Origin: an uncultured Prevotellaceae bacterium
GTDB lineage: Bacteria > Bacteroidota > Bacteroidia > Bacteroidales > Bacteroidaceae
NCBI GenBank assembly: GCA_900314655.1
Contig: OMWC01000027.1
Coordinates: 1 to 45,813, forward strand
Direction: 5' to 3'
DNA length: 45,813 nt
Shown here: one piece after another, positions 15,724-27,000 of the stretch
Layout of the letters: every line of letters starts with the position of its first letter
Position numbering within the stretch: position 1 is the stretch's first letter
Program-made: the position numbers and the translations under genes
The notes under the pieces: model-generated
The model's database searches: none
Seen by the model: the letters and a program-made list of their open reading frames with translations, nothing else
Told to the model about the DNA's origin: nothing

Positions 15724-16908
15724 ATGGCTAAAGAGCAATTTGTGCGCACCAAACCGCACGTAAACATTGGTACTATCGGTCACGTTGACCATGGTAAGAC
15801 TACTCTGACCGCTGCCATCACTACCGTACTGGCTAAGCAGGGTCTTTCTGAGGTTAAGTCTTTCGACCAGATTGACAACGCTCCTGAGGAGAAGGAGCGT
15901 GGTATCACTATTAACACCGCTCACGTTGAGTACGAGACCGCTAAGCGTCACTATGCTCACGTGGACTGCCCGGGACACGCCGACTATGTGAAGAACATGG
16001 TAACTGGTGCTGCTCAGATGGACGGTGCTATTCTCGTTGTTGCTGCTACTGACGGTCCTATGCCTCAGACCCGTGAGCACGTCCTGCTCGCTCGTCAGGT
16101 AAACGTTCCCCGTCTGGTTGTGTTCCTGAACAAGTGTGATATGGTTGACGATGAGGAGATGCTGGAGCTCGTTGAGATGGAGGTCCGCGAGATTCTGGAG
16201 CAGTATGGGTTTGAAGAGGATACTCCTATTATCCGTGGTTCTGCCCTCGGTGCCCTGAACGGTGTTGCTAAGTGGGAAGAGAAGGTGATGGAGCTGATGA
16301 ACACTTGCGACGAGTGGATTCAGGAGCCTCCTCGTGCTACCGACAAGCCCTTCTTGATGCCTGTTGAGGACGTGTTCTCAATTACTGGTCGTGGTACTGT
16401 TGCTACTGGTCGTATCGAGACTGGTGTCATCCACGTAGGTGATGAGGTTGAACTGCTCGGTCTTGGTGAGGACAAGAAGTCAGTTGTTACTGGCGTTGAG
16501 ATGTTCCGTAAGATTCTTGACGAGGGTCAGGCTGGTGATAACGTAGGTCTGCTGCTCCGCGGTATCGACAAGAACGAGATCAAGCGTGGTATGGTGCTCT
16601 GCCATCCCGGACAGATCAAGCCCTTCAAGCGCTTCAAGGCTTCTATCTATGTGTTGAAGAAGGAAGAGGGTGGCCGTCACACTCCGTTCGGCAACAAGTA
16701 TCGTCCTCAGTTCTATCTCCGCACTATGGACTGCACCGGTGAAATCACACTTCCTGAGGGAGTTGAAATGGTAATGCCTGGTGATAACGTTGAGATTCAG
16801 GTTGAACTGATCTACGCTGTTGCTCTGAACCCCGGTCTGCGTTTCGCTATCCGTGAAGGTGGCCGCACCGTTGGTTCTGGTCAGATCACAGAGGTTTACG
16901 AGGACTAA
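15724..16908 (+). CDS. tuf: Elongation factor Tu
   Basis: 394 residues, a GTPase that delivers aminoacyl-tRNA to the ribosome. G1 is GHVDHGKTT near residues 18-26, G3 is [12 protein letters not shown] and G4 is NKCD; domains 2 and 3 follow, ending in [12 protein letters not shown]. It sits directly after tRNA-Thr, -Tyr, -Gly and -Thr, the same order as the tufB locus of enteric bacteria. No second tuf appears between fusA and rpsJ in this window, so this may be the only copy. Codon use is strongly biased to CGT, GGT and AAG, as expected for a highly expressed gene. Confidence 0.98.
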   Translation: MAKEQFVRTKPHVNIGTIGHVDHGKTTLTAAITTVLAKQGLSEVKSFDQIDNAPEEKERGITINTAHVEYETAKRHYAHVDCPGHADYVKNMVTGAAQMDGAILVVAATDGPMPQTREHVLLARQVNVPRLVVFLNKCDMVDDEEMLELVEMEVREILEQYGFEEDTPIIRGSALGALNGVAKWEEKVMELMNTCDEWIQEPPRATDKPFLMPVEDVFSITGRGTVATGRIETGVIHVGDEVELLGLGEDKKSVVTGVEMFRKILDEGQAGDNVGLLLRGIDKNEIKRGMVLCHPGQIKPFKRFKASIYVLKKEEGGRHTPFGNKYRPQFYLRTMDCTGEITLPEGVEMVMPGDNVEIQVELIYAVALNPGLRFAIREGGRTVGSGQITEVYED

Positions 16909-16922
16909 TCCTCCAGACTTCT

Positions 16923-16955
16923 CTAGACATTCTAGGACATCTAGTAATACTAGAT
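16923..16955 (+). repeat. CTAG motifs at 9-bp spacing after tuf
   Basis: CTAG occurs at 16923, 16932, 16941 and 16950, exactly 9 bp apart. The last two form the odd palindrome ATCTAGTA-A-TACTAGAT (16939-16955). It begins 15 bp after the tuf stop and ends just before the tuf terminator. Confidence 0.75.
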
Positions 16956-16960
16956 AAAAT

Positions 16961-16987
16961 AAGCCCCCGTTCTTTGGGCGGGGGCTT
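16961..16987 (+). terminator. Hairpin between tuf and tRNA-Trp
   Basis: AAGCCCCCG (16961-16969) pairs perfectly with CGGGGGCTT (16979-16987), nine-base loop. The GC-rich stem looks like a terminator, but no T run follows, so read-through into tRNA-Trp and secE is plausible. Confidence 0.65.
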
Positions 16988-16991
16988 CTAT

Positions 16992-17064
16992 ACGGGAATA
17001 GCTCAGTTGGTAGAGCATCGGTCTCCAAAACCGAGGGTCGTGGGTTCGAGTCCTCCTTCCCGTG
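16992..17064 (+). tRNA. tRNA-Trp (anticodon CCA)
   Basis: Acceptor ACGGGAA pairs with TTCCCGT, discriminator G. Anticodon loop CTCCAAA in a CGGT/ACCG stem. The 3' CCA is not encoded. secE begins 18 bp later, a common arrangement in bacteria. Confidence 0.95.
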
Positions 17065-17081
17065 CTAATATAAAAGATAAT

Positions 17082-17273
17082 ATGTTCAAAAAGTTTGTAA
17101 ATTATTGCAAGGCTTGTTATAACGAACTTGCGCATAAGACTACTTGGCCCACACGTGCCGAACTTACTCACAGTGCAATGGTTGTATTATCTGCTTCCCT
17201 TATCATTGCGCTTGTAGTGTTCATTATGGATTTCGTGTTCCAGAACGTTATGCAATTAGTTTATCCAAGTTGA
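17082..17273 (+). CDS. secE: Preprotein translocase subunit SecE
   Basis: 63 residues, the single-helix form of SecE that clamps SecY in the inner-membrane Sec channel. The amphipathic NELAHKTTWPTRAEL segment is the family signature, followed by one membrane helix (about 33-55). The start at 17082 is used because the longer frame reads through the tRNA-Trp gene. nusG starts 14 bp later, as in most bacteria. Confidence 0.95.
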   Translation: MFKKFVNYCKACYNELAHKTTWPTRAELTHSAMVVLSASLIIALVVFIMDFVFQNVMQLVYPS

Positions 17274-17286
17274 TCGTTAGGAAGAA

Positions 17287-17829
17287 ATGACTGAAACAGG
17301 TAAAAAATGGTATGTGCTGCGTGCGGTTAGCGGTAAGGAAGCCAAGGTGAAAGAATACATCGAGGCTGAGATTAAGCATAACCCTCTCCTTCAGCAGTAT
17401 GTTTCTCAGGTGTTGATACCGATGGAGAAGCATGCCTCTTTGCGTAATGGCAAGCGTGTGGTCAAAGAGAAGATTTCTCTCCCTGGCTATGTACTTGTTG
17501 AGGCGCAGCTTGTGGGTGATGTGGCACACACATTGCGCTTTATGCCGAATGTTTTGGGATTTCTTGGCGGTTTGGATAATCCGACGCCTGTGCGTCAGGC
17601 TGACGTGAACCGTTTGCTGGGTACTGTTGAGGAGACCGAATTGGTAGAGGATGTAAACATCCCATACATGGTTGACGAGACGGTGAAGGTAACGGATGGT
17701 CCTTTCAGCGGTTTCAGTGGAGTCATCGAAGAGGTGAATGCCGAGAAACACAAGTTGAAGGTGATGGTCAAGATTTTCGGAAGAAAGACTCCTTTGGAGT
17801 TAGGTTTTATGCAGGTTGCAAAAGAATGA
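17287..17829 (+). CDS. nusG: Transcription termination/antitermination protein NusG
   Basis: 180 residues. The N-terminal NGN domain (about 5-115, starting [16 protein letters not shown]) binds RNA polymerase, and the C-terminal KOW domain (about 125-175, [19 protein letters not shown]) binds Rho or NusE. It keeps RNA polymerase processive and links it to ribosomes. It stands in the usual secE-nusG-rplK order. No insertion or unusual extension is seen. Confidence 0.96.
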   Translation: MTETGKKWYVLRAVSGKEAKVKEYIEAEIKHNPLLQQYVSQVLIPMEKHASLRNGKRVVKEKISLPGYVLVEAQLVGDVAHTLRFMPNVLGFLGGLDNPTPVRQADVNRLLGTVEETELVEDVNIPYMVDETVKVTDGPFSGFSGVIEEVNAEKHKLKVMVKIFGRKTPLELGFMQVAKE

Positions 17830-17894
17830 CCGCATTGTTACGGATGTGAGTTCGTTCTTTTATATTTTCAAATATTTAATTATTAACAGAAGAA

Positions 17895-18335
17895 ATGGCT
17901 AAAGAAGTTGCTGGATTAATCAAATTACAGATTAAAGGTGGCGCTGCGAATCCTTCACCTCCCGTAGGTCCTGCATTGGGTTCTAAGGGTATTAATATTA
18001 TGGGATTCTGCAAAGAGTTCAACGCCAGAACCCAGGATAAGGCAGGTAAGGTTTTGCCCGTCGTTATCACTTACTACACTGACAAGTCATATAGCTTCGA
18101 GATCAAGACTTCTCCCGCTGCTGTGCAGTTGCTGGAGGCAGCCAAGGCAAAGGGCGGCAGTTCTGAGCCTAACCGTAAGAAGGTGGCCAGCGTAACCTGG
18201 GATCAGGTACGCGCTATCGCAGAGGATAAGATGGCTGACCTGAACTGCTTCACCGTGGAGAGTGCCATGAAGCTCGTTGCCGGTACGGCTCGTAGTATGG
18301 GTATCACTGTAAAAGGGGACTTCCCTGGTAAATAA
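17895..18335 (+). CDS. rplK: 50S ribosomal protein L11
   Basis: 146 residues with the proline-rich N-terminal segment [24 protein letters not shown] that contacts the GTPase-associated centre and thiopeptide antibiotics, and a C-terminal rRNA-binding domain ending in [12 protein letters not shown]. It follows nusG and precedes rplA by 25 bp. Confidence 0.97.
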   Translation: MAKEVAGLIKLQIKGGAANPSPPVGPALGSKGINIMGFCKEFNARTQDKAGKVLPVVITYYTDKSYSFEIKTSPAAVQLLEAAKAKGGSSEPNRKKVASVTWDQVRAIAEDKMADLNCFTVESAMKLVAGTARSMGITVKGDFPGK

Positions 18336-18360
18336 TTTATAACTTCAATTTTTAAGAAAA

Positions 18361-19050
18361 ATGAAACTGACAAAGAATCAGAAGGCAGTTGCTGAGAAGA
18401 TTGAAGCAGGGAAAGCATACTCTTTGACGGAGGCTGCTCAGTTGGTGAAGGAGATTACCACCACCAAGTTTGAAGCATCCGTTGATATCGATGTACGCTT
18501 GGGCGTTGACCCACGTAAGGCCAACCAGATGGTTCGTGGCGTTGTATCGCTGCCGAACGGAACTGGTAAGGTGACACGTGTGTTGGCTCTCTGTACCCCT
18601 GATCAGGAAGCTGCTGCTACAGAAGCAGGTGCTGACTATGTTGGTCTCGATGAATATATCGACAAGATCAAGAGTGGTTGGACAGATGTTGATGTGATTA
18701 TCACAATGCCTTCTTGCATGGGTAAGCTCGGTCCTTTGGGCCGTATCCTTGGTCCTCGTGGCCTGATGCCTAACCCTAAGAGTGGCACTGTAACTATGGA
18801 CGTTGCTAAGGCAGTCAAGGAAGTAAAGCAGGGTAAGATCGACTTCAAGGTTGACAAGGCTGGTATTATCCACACCTCAATCGGTAAGGTGACAATGACT
18901 TCTGAGCAGATCTACGGAAATGCGAAGGAATTCATTAACACCGTCATTAAGTTGAAGCCTGCTGCTGCTAAGGGTACATATATCAAGAGTATCTATCTTT
19001 CTAGCACTATGAGTAAGGGTATCAAGATTGATCCTAAGACAGTTGAGTAA
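18361..19050 (+). CDS. rplA: 50S ribosomal protein L1
   Basis: 229 residues of the normal L1 length. Signature segments include [22 protein letters not shown] and [22 protein letters not shown]1 forms the mobile stalk that guides E-site tRNA; in many bacteria it represses its own L11-L1 mRNA. The gap before it is short (25 bp) and shows no clear L1-binding mimic by eye. Confidence 0.97.
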   Translation: MKLTKNQKAVAEKIEAGKAYSLTEAAQLVKEITTTKFEASVDIDVRLGVDPRKANQMVRGVVSLPNGTGKVTRVLALCTPDQEAAATEAGADYVGLDEYIDKIKSGWTDVDVIITMPSCMGKLGPLGRILGPRGLMPNPKSGTVTMDVAKAVKEVKQGKIDFKVDKAGIIHTSIGKVTMTSEQIYGNAKEFINTVIKLKPAAAKGTYIKSIYLSSTMSKGIKIDPKTVE

Positions 19051-19071
19051 CTCTAAAATTCACAGAAAGCA

Positions 19072-19590
19072 ATGAAAAAGGAAGTAAAAGATACTATTAT
19101 TGTTGACTTGGGCGAGAAACTGAAGGAGTTTCCTCACTTCTATCTGGTAGATGTTACCGGACTGAATGCGAAGCAGACCAGTGATTTGCGCCGTAAGTGC
19201 TTCAAGAACGAAATCAAGATGGTTGTTGTGAAGAATAAGCTTCTTCACAAGGCTTTCGAGGCTTCGGAGATTGATTTTGAACCTCTCTACAGCACACTGA
19301 AGGGTAGCACTGCTGTTATGTTTACACAGGCAGCAAACGTTCCCGCCAAGATGCTGAAGGAATACAAGAAAGAAGGCATCCCCGCTCTCAAGGCTGCTTA
19401 CGCCGAGGAAGGTATCTATGTAGGTGCCGACAAGTTGGAGGAGCTTTCTTCTATCAAGAGCAAGAACGAGGTTATCGCCGACATCGTGGCTTTGCTGCAG
19501 TCGCCTGCCAAGAACGTTATCTCTGCTCTGCAGTCAGGTGGCCAGACTATCCATGGCGTGCTGAAGACCTTAGGCGAGCGTCCTGAGTAA
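19072..19590 (+). CDS. rplJ: 50S ribosomal protein L10
   Basis: 172 residues. The N-terminal domain binds 23S rRNA, and the C-terminal helix (about 130-172) is the platform for L7/L12 dimers. It starts 21 bp after rplA, too close to hold a full L10 leader like that in E. coli, so autoregulation, if any, must work differently. Confidence 0.96.
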   Translation: MKKEVKDTIIVDLGEKLKEFPHFYLVDVTGLNAKQTSDLRRKCFKNEIKMVVVKNKLLHKAFEASEIDFEPLYSTLKGSTAVMFTQAANVPAKMLKEYKKEGIPALKAAYAEEGIYVGADKLEELSSIKSKNEVIADIVALLQSPAKNVISALQSGGQTIHGVLKTLGERPE

Positions 19591-19646
19591 TAAAACGCTC
19601 AAAATAATTACATTTAACATTAAAAACAATTAAATTTTTAAATAAA

Positions 19647-20027
19647 ATGGCAGATATTAAAGCTATTGCTGAGGAGTTGGTTAACCTCACAGTGAAAGAA
19701 GTAAACGAGTTGGCAACAGTCCTGAAGGACGAGTACGGAATTGAGCCTGCTGCTGCAGCCGTTGCAGTAGCTGCTGGACCCGCTGCAGGTGGTGCAGCCG
19801 AGGCCGCTGAGGAAAAGACATCTTTCGATGTTGTCCTCGCTGAAATCGGTGCTGCTAAGCTGCAGGTTGTAAAGGCAGTTAAGGAGGCTTGTGGTCTCGG
19901 CCTGAAGGAAGCTAAGGATCTCGTTGACGGTGCTCCTTCTACTCTGAAGGAAGGTCTCTCTAAGGACGAGGCTGAGAACCTGAAGAAGGCTATCGAAGAG
20001 GCCGGTGCTAAGGTTGAGCTGAAGTAA
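19647..20027 (+). CDS. rplL: 50S ribosomal protein L7/L12
   Basis: 126 residues, acidic. The N-terminal dimerisation region is followed by an Ala/Gly-rich hinge (about 36-53) and the conserved C-terminal domain with [20 protein letters not shown], which recruits translation GTPases. It is preceded by an AT-rich 56-bp gap after rplJ and followed by two hairpins before rpoB. Confidence 0.97.
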   Translation: MADIKAIAEELVNLTVKEVNELATVLKDEYGIEPAAAAVAVAAGPAAGGAAEAAEEKTSFDVVLAEIGAAKLQVVKAVKEACGLGLKEAKDLVDGAPSTLKEGLSKDEAENLKKAIEEAGAKVELK

Positions 20028-20053
20028 TTCGAGCTTACTTTTCAGAAAATATG

Positions 20054-20092
20054 GGTTAAGATCTCCTAGGTAGGGGGGTCTTAACCTTTTCT
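20054..20092 (+). terminator. Attenuator-like hairpin after rplL
   Basis: Positions 20054-20066 pair with 20074-20086 (GGTTAAGA with TCTTAACC at the base, then wobble and GC pairs), seven-base loop, followed by TTTTCTTGTC. It is shaped like a rho-independent terminator but stands inside the rplL-rpoB transcript, so partial termination is likely. Confidence 0.75.
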
Positions 20093-20108
20093 TGTCTTAA
20101 AGACAGAA

Positions 20109-20150
20109 ATTCCGGAAAATCCGGAATCTCCGGTATCCCCCGGATTTTTT
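20109..20150 (+). promoter_or_regulatory. Two mutually exclusive hairpins before rpoB
   Basis: ATTCCGGA (20109-20116) pairs with TCCGGAAT (20120-20127). Alternatively AAAATCCGG (20116-20124) pairs with CCGGATTTT (20140-20148), followed by further T. The stems share 20120-20124, so only one can form: an antiterminator/terminator layout, 26 bp before rpoB. Confidence 0.55.
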
Positions 20151-20175
20151 CAAAACCCAACATTATTTATAATAG

Positions 20176-23100
20176 ATGGCTTCAAAAATTGTTGATAACA
20201 GAGTAAACTTTGCCAGCGTTAAGAATCCGATGCCCTATCCGGATTTCCTCGATGTGCAGTTAAAGTCGTTCCGCGACTTCTTGCAGTTGGACACTCCGCC
20301 TGAGGAACGCAAGAATGACGGTTTGTATAAGGTGTTCTCAGAGAACTTCCCTATCACCGATACACGTAATAATTTCGTTCTTGAGTTCTTGGATTACTTT
20401 ATCGACCCGCCCCGTTACACCATTGATGAGTGTCTGGAGCGTGGACTGACCTATAGTGTACCCTTGAAGGCCAAGATGAAACTCTACTGCACGGACCCTG
20501 AACATGAGGAGTTCCCCACTTCCATTCAGGATGTGTTCCTTGGCACCATTCCCTATATGACTGATAACGGTACATTTATTATTAATGGTGCCGAGCGTGT
20601 GGTCGTTTCCCAGCTACACCGTTCACCCGGTGTGTTCTTCGGTCAGGGCGTGCATGCCAATGGTACAGTGCTTTACAGTGCCCGTATCATTCCTTTCAAG
20701 GGTTCTTGGATTGAGTTTGCTACCGACATCAACAATGTGATGTATGCTTACATCGACCGAAAGAAGAAGTTGCCCGTTACCACACTGTTGCGTGCCATCG
20801 GCTTCGAGGCTGATAAGGACATCCTTCAGATTTTTGACCTTGCTGAGGAAGTGAAGGTGAACAAGAAGAACATGAAGGAGATGATTGGCCGCAATCTGGC
20901 TGCCCGTGTGCTGAAGAGCTGGAACGAGGACTTTGTCGATGAAGATACCGGTGAGGTGGTTTCCATTGAGCGAAATGAGGTGATCATGGAGCGTGAGACG
21001 GAAATTACCAAAGACAATGTTGATGAGATTCTTGAGAGTGGTGCTTCTACCATCCTTGTGCATAAGGATGCAGAGGCTGCTTCCAAGTATGCCATCATCT
21101 TCAACACGCTTGCCAAAGACCCCTCTAACTCTGAGAAAGAAGCTGTGCTCTACATCTATCGTCAGTTGCGTAATGCTGATCCTGCCGATGATGCCAGTGC
21201 ACGTGAAGTCATCCAGAACTTGTTCTTCTCTGACAAGCGTTATGACCTTGGTGATGTGGGCCGTTACCGTATCAACAAGAAACTCGGTCTTGAAACTGAT
21301 ATGGATGTCCGCATCCTGACCAAGGAAGACATTATTTCGATTATTAAATATCTGATTGACCTGGTGAACAGCAACGCTACTGTTGACGATATCGACCACC
21401 TGTCGAACCGTCGTGTGCGTACCGTTGGTGAACAGTTGAGCAATCAGTTCTCTATTGGTCTGGCCCGTATGAGCCGCACGATTCGTGAGCGTATGAATGT
21501 TCGCGACAGTGAGACTTTCTATGCAACCGACCTGATCAATGCAAAGACCATTTCAAGCGTCATCAACTCATTCTTTGGTACAAACCCGTTGAGCCAGTTC
21601 ATGGATCAGACCAACCCGCTGGCAGAGGTTACGCATAAGCGTCGTCTCTCCGCTCTTGGTCCTGGCGGTCTGTCTCGTGAGCGTGCCGGCTTTGAGGTTC
21701 GTGACGTACACTATACCCACTATGGACGTCTGTGCCCGATTGAAAGTCCTGAAGGACCTAATATCGGTCTGATTTCATCTCTTTGTGTCTATGCAAAGAT
21801 CAATGAACTGGGATTCATTGAGACACCTTACCGTAAGGTCGAGAACGGTGTCGTTGACCTGAAGAACGAGGATGTGGTCTATCTCACCGCAGAGGAAGAG
21901 CAGGATCATATCATCGGCCAGGGTAATGCGCCATTGAATGATGACGGCACCTTCATCCGCAAGGTCGTAAAATGCCGTCAGGATGCCGACTTCCCCGTGG
22001 TGCCTCCCTCTGATGTTGATCTTATGGACGTGGCTCCCCAGCAGATTGCCTCTATTGCAGCAGGTCTGATTCCTTTCTTGGAGCACGATGATGCTCACCG
22101 TGCACTGATGGGATCAAACATGATGCGTCAGGCAGTTCCTCTGCTTCACAATGAGGCACCTATCGTAGGTACCGGTATTGAAAAGCAGGTTTGTGAGGAT
22201 TCACGCACCATGATTACCGCAGAAGGTGAAGGTGTGATTGAATATGTAGATGCTACGACGATCCGTATCCTTTACGATCGCACGGAGGATGAGGAATTTG
22301 TCAGTTTCGAACCGGCTTTGAAAGAATATCGTATTCCTAAGTTCCGCCGCACCAACCAGAACATGGTTGTTGACCTTCGTCCTATCTGCGAGAAGGGGCA
22401 GCGCGTGAAGGCCGGTGACATCCTTACCGAGGGTTATGCTACCGAGAATGGTGAACTGGCTCTGGGTCGTAACCTTCTCGTGGCCTATATGCCTTGGAAG
22501 GGTTACAACTATGAGGATGCTATCGTGCTTAACGAGCGTGTCGTACGCGAAGATATCTTGACTTCTGTACATGTTGATGAGTATTCTCTCGATGTTCGTG
22601 AGACCAAGCGTGGTATGGAAGAGTTTACTGCTGATATTCCTAATGTCAGTGAGGAAGCTACCAAGGATCTTGATGACAATGGTATCATTCGCGTCGGTGC
22701 TACGGTGGTTCCCGGAGATATCCTTATCGGTAAGATTTCACCTAAGGGTGAGAGTGATCCTTCTCCTGAAGAGAAGCTGCTTCGTGCCATCTTTGGTGAC
22801 AAGGCCGGTGATGTGAAAGACTCTTCTCTGAAAGCTAATCCGTCACTGACTGGTGTCGTGATTGACAAGAAACTCTTCTCTCGTGCCGTGAAGACCCGTG
22901 AGTCAAAGAAGCAGGATAAGATTATCCTCGGCAAGATCGATGAGGAATACGAGGCAAAGGTGGACGACCTGAAGGATATCCTTGTTGACAAACTGATGAC
23001 CCTGACCAAGGGCAAGACCTCTGAAGGTGTGAAGGATTATACCGGTGCAGAGATCATTGCCAAGGGCGCCAAGTTCACTGTTGCTGCCTTGAAGAACCTC

Positions 23101-23988
23101 GAGTACGACGGAATCCAGTCGAGCGGCTGGACCAAGGATGAGCATACGAATGAACTTATTCAGAAGCTGATTATCAATTTCATCAAGAAGTATAAGCTGC
23201 TTGATGCTGAGAATAAGCGCCGGAAGTTTGCTATCACTATCGGTGACGAACTGCCTTCTGGTATTCTGCAGATGGCAAAGGTCTATGTTGCCAAGAAACG
23301 TAAGATCGGTGTGGGTGACAAACTCGCTGGTCGTCATGGTAACAAGGGTATCGTTTCGAAGGTGGTACGTCAGGAAGATATGCCGTTCCTGGAGGATGGA
23401 CGTCCCGTTGACTTGGTATTGAACCCGCTGGGTGTGCCTTCACGAATGAACCTCGGTCAGATATTCGAGGCTATCCTCGGTGCTGCCGGTAAGCGTCTGG
23501 GTGTGAAGTTTGCTACGCCTATCTTCGATGGAGCTCATCTTGAAGACCTTCAGGAATGGACTGACAAGGCCGGTCTGCCGCGTCTCTGCTCTACTCACCT
23601 CTATGACGGTGAGACGGGAGAGAAGTTTGACCAGCCAGCTACGGTAGGTATCACCTACTTCCTGAAACTCGGCCACATGGTTGAGGATAAGATGCATGCT
23701 CGTTCCATCGGTCCGTACTCTCTCATCACGCAGCAGCCTCTTGGCGGTAAGGCCCAGTTTGGTGGTCAGCGTTTCGGAGAGATGGAGGTTTGGGCACTCG
23801 AAGCCTTTGGTGCTTCGCATGTGCTTCAGGAAATCCTCACCATCAAGTCGGACGATGTGGTAGGCCGTTCCAAGGCTTACGAAGCCATTGTGAAGGGTGA
23901 ACCCATGCCAACTCCAGGTATTCCGGAGTCACTCAATGTGCTTCTCCACGAACTCCGTGGTCTCGGACTTAGCGTAACCCTCGACTAA
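20176..23988 (+). CDS. rpoB: DNA-directed RNA polymerase subunit beta
   Basis: 1270 residues. The subunit forms one pincer of the enzyme and part of the active site. The rifampicin region reads [20 protein letters not shown] from residue 473, with Q474, D477, H487 and S492 equal to the susceptible residues of E. coli (Q513, D516, H526, S531). The signature [12 protein letters not shown] lies near 1047-1058. It is preceded by two hairpins that may tune its level relative to L7/L12, and rpoC follows 42 bp later. Confidence 0.98.
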   Translation: MASKIVDNRVNFASVKNPMPYPDFLDVQLKSFRDFLQLDTPPEERKNDGLYKVFSENFPITDTRNNFVLEFLDYFIDPPRYTIDECLERGLTYSVPLKAKMKLYCTDPEHEEFPTSIQDVFLGTIPYMTDNGTFIINGAERVVVSQLHRSPGVFFGQGVHANGTVLYSARIIPFKGSWIEFATDINNVMYAYIDRKKKLPVTTLLRAIGFEADKDILQIFDLAEEVKVNKKNMKEMIGRNLAARVLKSWNEDFVDEDTGEVVSIERNEVIMERETEITKDNVDEILESGASTILVHKDAEAASKYAIIFNTLAKDPSNSEKEAVLYIYRQLRNADPADDASAREVIQNLFFSDKRYDLGDVGRYRINKKLGLETDMDVRILTKEDIISIIKYLIDLVNSNATVDDIDHLSNRRVRTVGEQLSNQFSIGLARMSRTIRERMNVRDSETFYATDLINAKTISSVINSFFGTNPLSQFMDQTNPLAEVTHKRRLSALGPGGLSRERAGFEVRDVHYTHYGRLCPIESPEGPNIGLISSLCVYAKINELGFIETPYRKVENGVVDLKNEDVVYLTAEEEQDHIIGQGNAPLNDDGTFIRKVVKCRQDADFPVVPPSDVDLMDVAPQQIASIAAGLIPFLEHDDAHRALMGSNMMRQAVPLLHNEAPIVGTGIEKQVCEDSRTMITAEGEGVIEYVDATTIRILYDRTEDEEFVSFEPALKEYRIPKFRRTNQNMVVDLRPICEKGQRVKAGDILTEGYATENGELALGRNLLVAYMPWKGYNYEDAIVLNERVVREDILTSVHVDEYSLDVRETKRGMEEFTADIPNVSEEATKDLDDNGIIRVGATVVPGDILIGKISPKGESDPSPEEKLLRAIFGDKAGDVKDSSLKANPSLTGVVIDKKLFSRAVKTRESKKQDKIILGKIDEEYEAKVDDLKDILVDKLMTLTKGKTSEGVKDYTGAEIIAKGAKFTVAALKNLEYDGIQSSGWTKDEHTNELIQKLIINFIKKYKLLDAENKRRKFAITIGDELPSGILQMAKVYVAKKRKIGVGDKLAGRHGNKGIVSKVVRQEDMPFLEDGRPVDLVLNPLGVPSRMNLGQIFEAILGAAGKRLGVKFATPIFDGAHLEDLQEWTDKAGLPRLCSTHLYDGETGEKFDQPATVGITYFLKLGHMVEDKMHARSIGPYSLITQQPLGGKAQFGGQRFGEMEVWALEAFGASHVLQEILTIKSDDVVGRSKAYEAIVKGEPMPTPGIPESLNVLLHELRGLGLSVTLD

Positions 23989-24030
23989 TATTCATTCAGG
24001 AATTAGCAATTAAGAATTAAGAATTGAAAT

Positions 24031-27000
24031 ATGGCATTCAAGAAAGATTCAAAGATAAAGAATAATTTCACGAAGATTACCATCGGTCTTGCTTCACCGG
24101 AGGAAATCCTCGAGAGCAGTTTCGGCGAGGTTACCAAGCCAGAGACCATCAACTACCGCACCTACAAGCCTGAGCGTGACGGACTTTTCTGTGAGCGCAT
24201 CTTCGGTCCCACCAAGGATTACGAGTGTGCTTGCGGTAAGTACAAGCGCATCCGCTATAAGGGCATTGTCTGCGACCGTTGTGGCGTGGAAGTTACTGAG
24301 AAGAAGGTGCGCCGCGAGCGTACGGGACATATTGAGCTCGTCGTTCCCGTTGCCCACATCTGGTACTTCCGTTCTCTCCCCAACAAGATTGGCTATCTGC
24401 TTGGTATTCCTACCAAGAAACTCGACGCCGTCATCTATTATGAGAAGTATATCGTGACCAATCCCGGTATTGTAGCTGGTCGCAAGAATGCTGACGGAGA
24501 AGAACTCAATGGCTCGCATAAGTACGACCTCCTCTCTGAGGATGAGTATATCGATATCGTGGATTCTCTGCCTCAGGACAATGAGTATCTGGAAGACAGT
24601 GATCCCAATAAGTTCATAGCCAAGATGGGTGCAGAGGCCATCTATGACCTGCTCGTAGGTCTTGACCTGGACTCTATCTCTTATGAGCTTCGTGACCGTG
24701 CCAATACGGATGGTTCACAGCAGCGTAAGACAGAGGCACTGAAGCGTCTGCAGGTTGTGGAGGCATTCCGTGCCAGCAAGGAGATCAACAAGCCGGAGTG
24801 GATGATTCTCAAGATTATCCCCGTCACTCCTCCAGAGTTGCGTCCGTTGGTACCCCTGGATGGTGGCCGTTTCGCCACTTCCGACCTCAACGACCTCTAT
24901 CGTCGTGTGATTATCCGTAATAACCGTCTGAAGAGACTGGTTGAAATCAAGGCACCTGAGGTGATTCTCCGTAATGAGAAGCGTATGCTGCAGGAAGCCG
25001 TTGACTCACTTTTCGATAATAGCCGCAAGTCTTCTGCCGTGAAGAGCGACTCTAACCGTCCGTTGAAGTCACTGTCCGACTCGCTGAAAGGTAAGCAGGG
25101 TCGTTTCCGTCAGAACCTTCTCGGTAAGCGTGTTGACTATTCTGCCCGTTCGGTTATCGTTGTAGGTCCTGAACTGAAGATGGGTGAGTGTGGTTTGCCG
25201 AAACTGATGGCAGCCGAACTTTACAAACCATTCATCATCCGCAAGCTCATTGAGCGCGGTATCGTGAAGACCGTGAAGAGCGCCAAGAAGATTGTGGATC
25301 GCCGTGAACCGGTAATCTGGGATATTCTGGAGAATGTGATGAAAGGTCATCCCGTGCTCCTGAACCGTGCACCGACACTTCACCGTCTTGGTATCCAGGC
25401 ATTCCAGCCTAAGCTCATCGAGGGTAAGGCTATCCAGCTTCACCCGCTGGCTTGTACCGCTTTCAACGCTGACTTTGATGGTGACCAGATGGCTGTTCAC
25501 CTTCCCCTGTCAAATGAGGCCATCCTGGAAGCACAGATCCTGATGCTCCAGAGCCATAACATCCTGAATCCTGCTAACGGTGCTCCTATCACCGTGCCGT
25601 CTCAGGATATGGTACTTGGTCTTTACTATATCACCAAGATTCGTCCGGGTGCCAAGGGTGAGGGCCTCACTTTCTATGGACCTGAAGAGGCAATCATTGC
25701 CCACAATGAGGGTAAGTGCGACCTCCATGCTCAGGTAAAGGTAGTCGTTGACGATGTGGATGAGAATGGCCACAAGATCAAGCATATGGTAGAAACCTCT
25801 GTGGGTCGTGTTATCGTTAATGACATCGTGCCCAAAGCCGTAGGTTTTGTCAACAAGATCATTTCCAAGAAGTCACTCCGCGACATCATTGCCGATGTTA
25901 TTAACAAGGTTGGCTTTGCTGAGGCTTGTGAGTTCCTTGATGGTATCAAGAACCTTGGTTATCGCATGGCCTATCTCGCAGGTCTCTCGTTCAACCTCGA
26001 CGATATCATTATCCCTGAGGAGAAGGCAGAACTTGTGGAGAAAGGTAACAATGAAGTACAGCAGATTACCGACAACTATAATATGGGTTTCATCACCGAC
26101 AACGAGCGTTACAATCAGGTTATCGATGCTTGGACGCATGTAAACAACCGTTTGCGCGACGTGCTGATGAAGGAGATGACCGAGGCCGACCAGGGATTCA
26201 ATGCCGTCTATATGATGCTCGACTCTGGTGCCCGTGGTTCTAAGGACCAGATTGCACAGTTGGCTGGTATGCGTGGTCTGATGGCTAAGCCTCAGAAGGC
26301 TGGTGCAGAAGGACGTGGTACGATTGAGAACCCGATTCTTTCTAACTTTAAGGAGGGTATGTCTGTGTTGGAGTACTTCATCTCTACCCACGGTGCCCGT
26401 AAAGGTCTTGCCGATACCGCTATGAAAACGGCTGACGCCGGTTACCTGACCCGTCGTCTGGTTGACGTTAGCCATGACGTGATTATCAATGAGGAAGACT
26501 GTGGAACGCTCCGCGGACTGGTCTGCACGGCTCTGAAAAATGGTGATGAGACAATTGCCAGCCTTTCTGAGCGTATCTTGGGTCGTGTTTCCGTTCATGA
26601 TATCCTTGACCCTCACACAGGTGATTTGATCATTCCTGCAGGTGAGGAAATCACGGAATCAGTGGCACACCGTATCGAGGAATCAGGAATCGAGAGTGTG
26701 GAAATCCGTTCGGTGCTCACCTGTGAGTCGAAGAAGGGTGTCTGCATGAAGTGTTACGGCCGTAACCTCGCCACTCAGCGCATGGTTCAGAAAGGTGAGG
26801 CTGTCGGTGTGATTGCCGCTCAGGCTATCGGTGAGCCAGGTACGCAGCTGACTCTTCGTACGTTCCACGCCGGTGGTGTGGCTGGTAATGCAGCTGCCAA
26901 TGCCAGCATTGTGGCAAAGAATGATGCCAAACTGGAGTTTGATGAGCTTCGTACCGTACCTTTCACAGAGGAAGGTGACACAGAGCAGCGCGAGTGTCAG

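Noticed and set aside
22509..23015. Ser/Thr-rich minus-strand frames inside rpoB and rpoC
   Set aside because: Antisense shadows of codon-biased, highly conserved genes.
20623..23988. Rifampicin resistance in rpoB
   Set aside because: Residues Q474, D477, H487 and S492 match the susceptible form.
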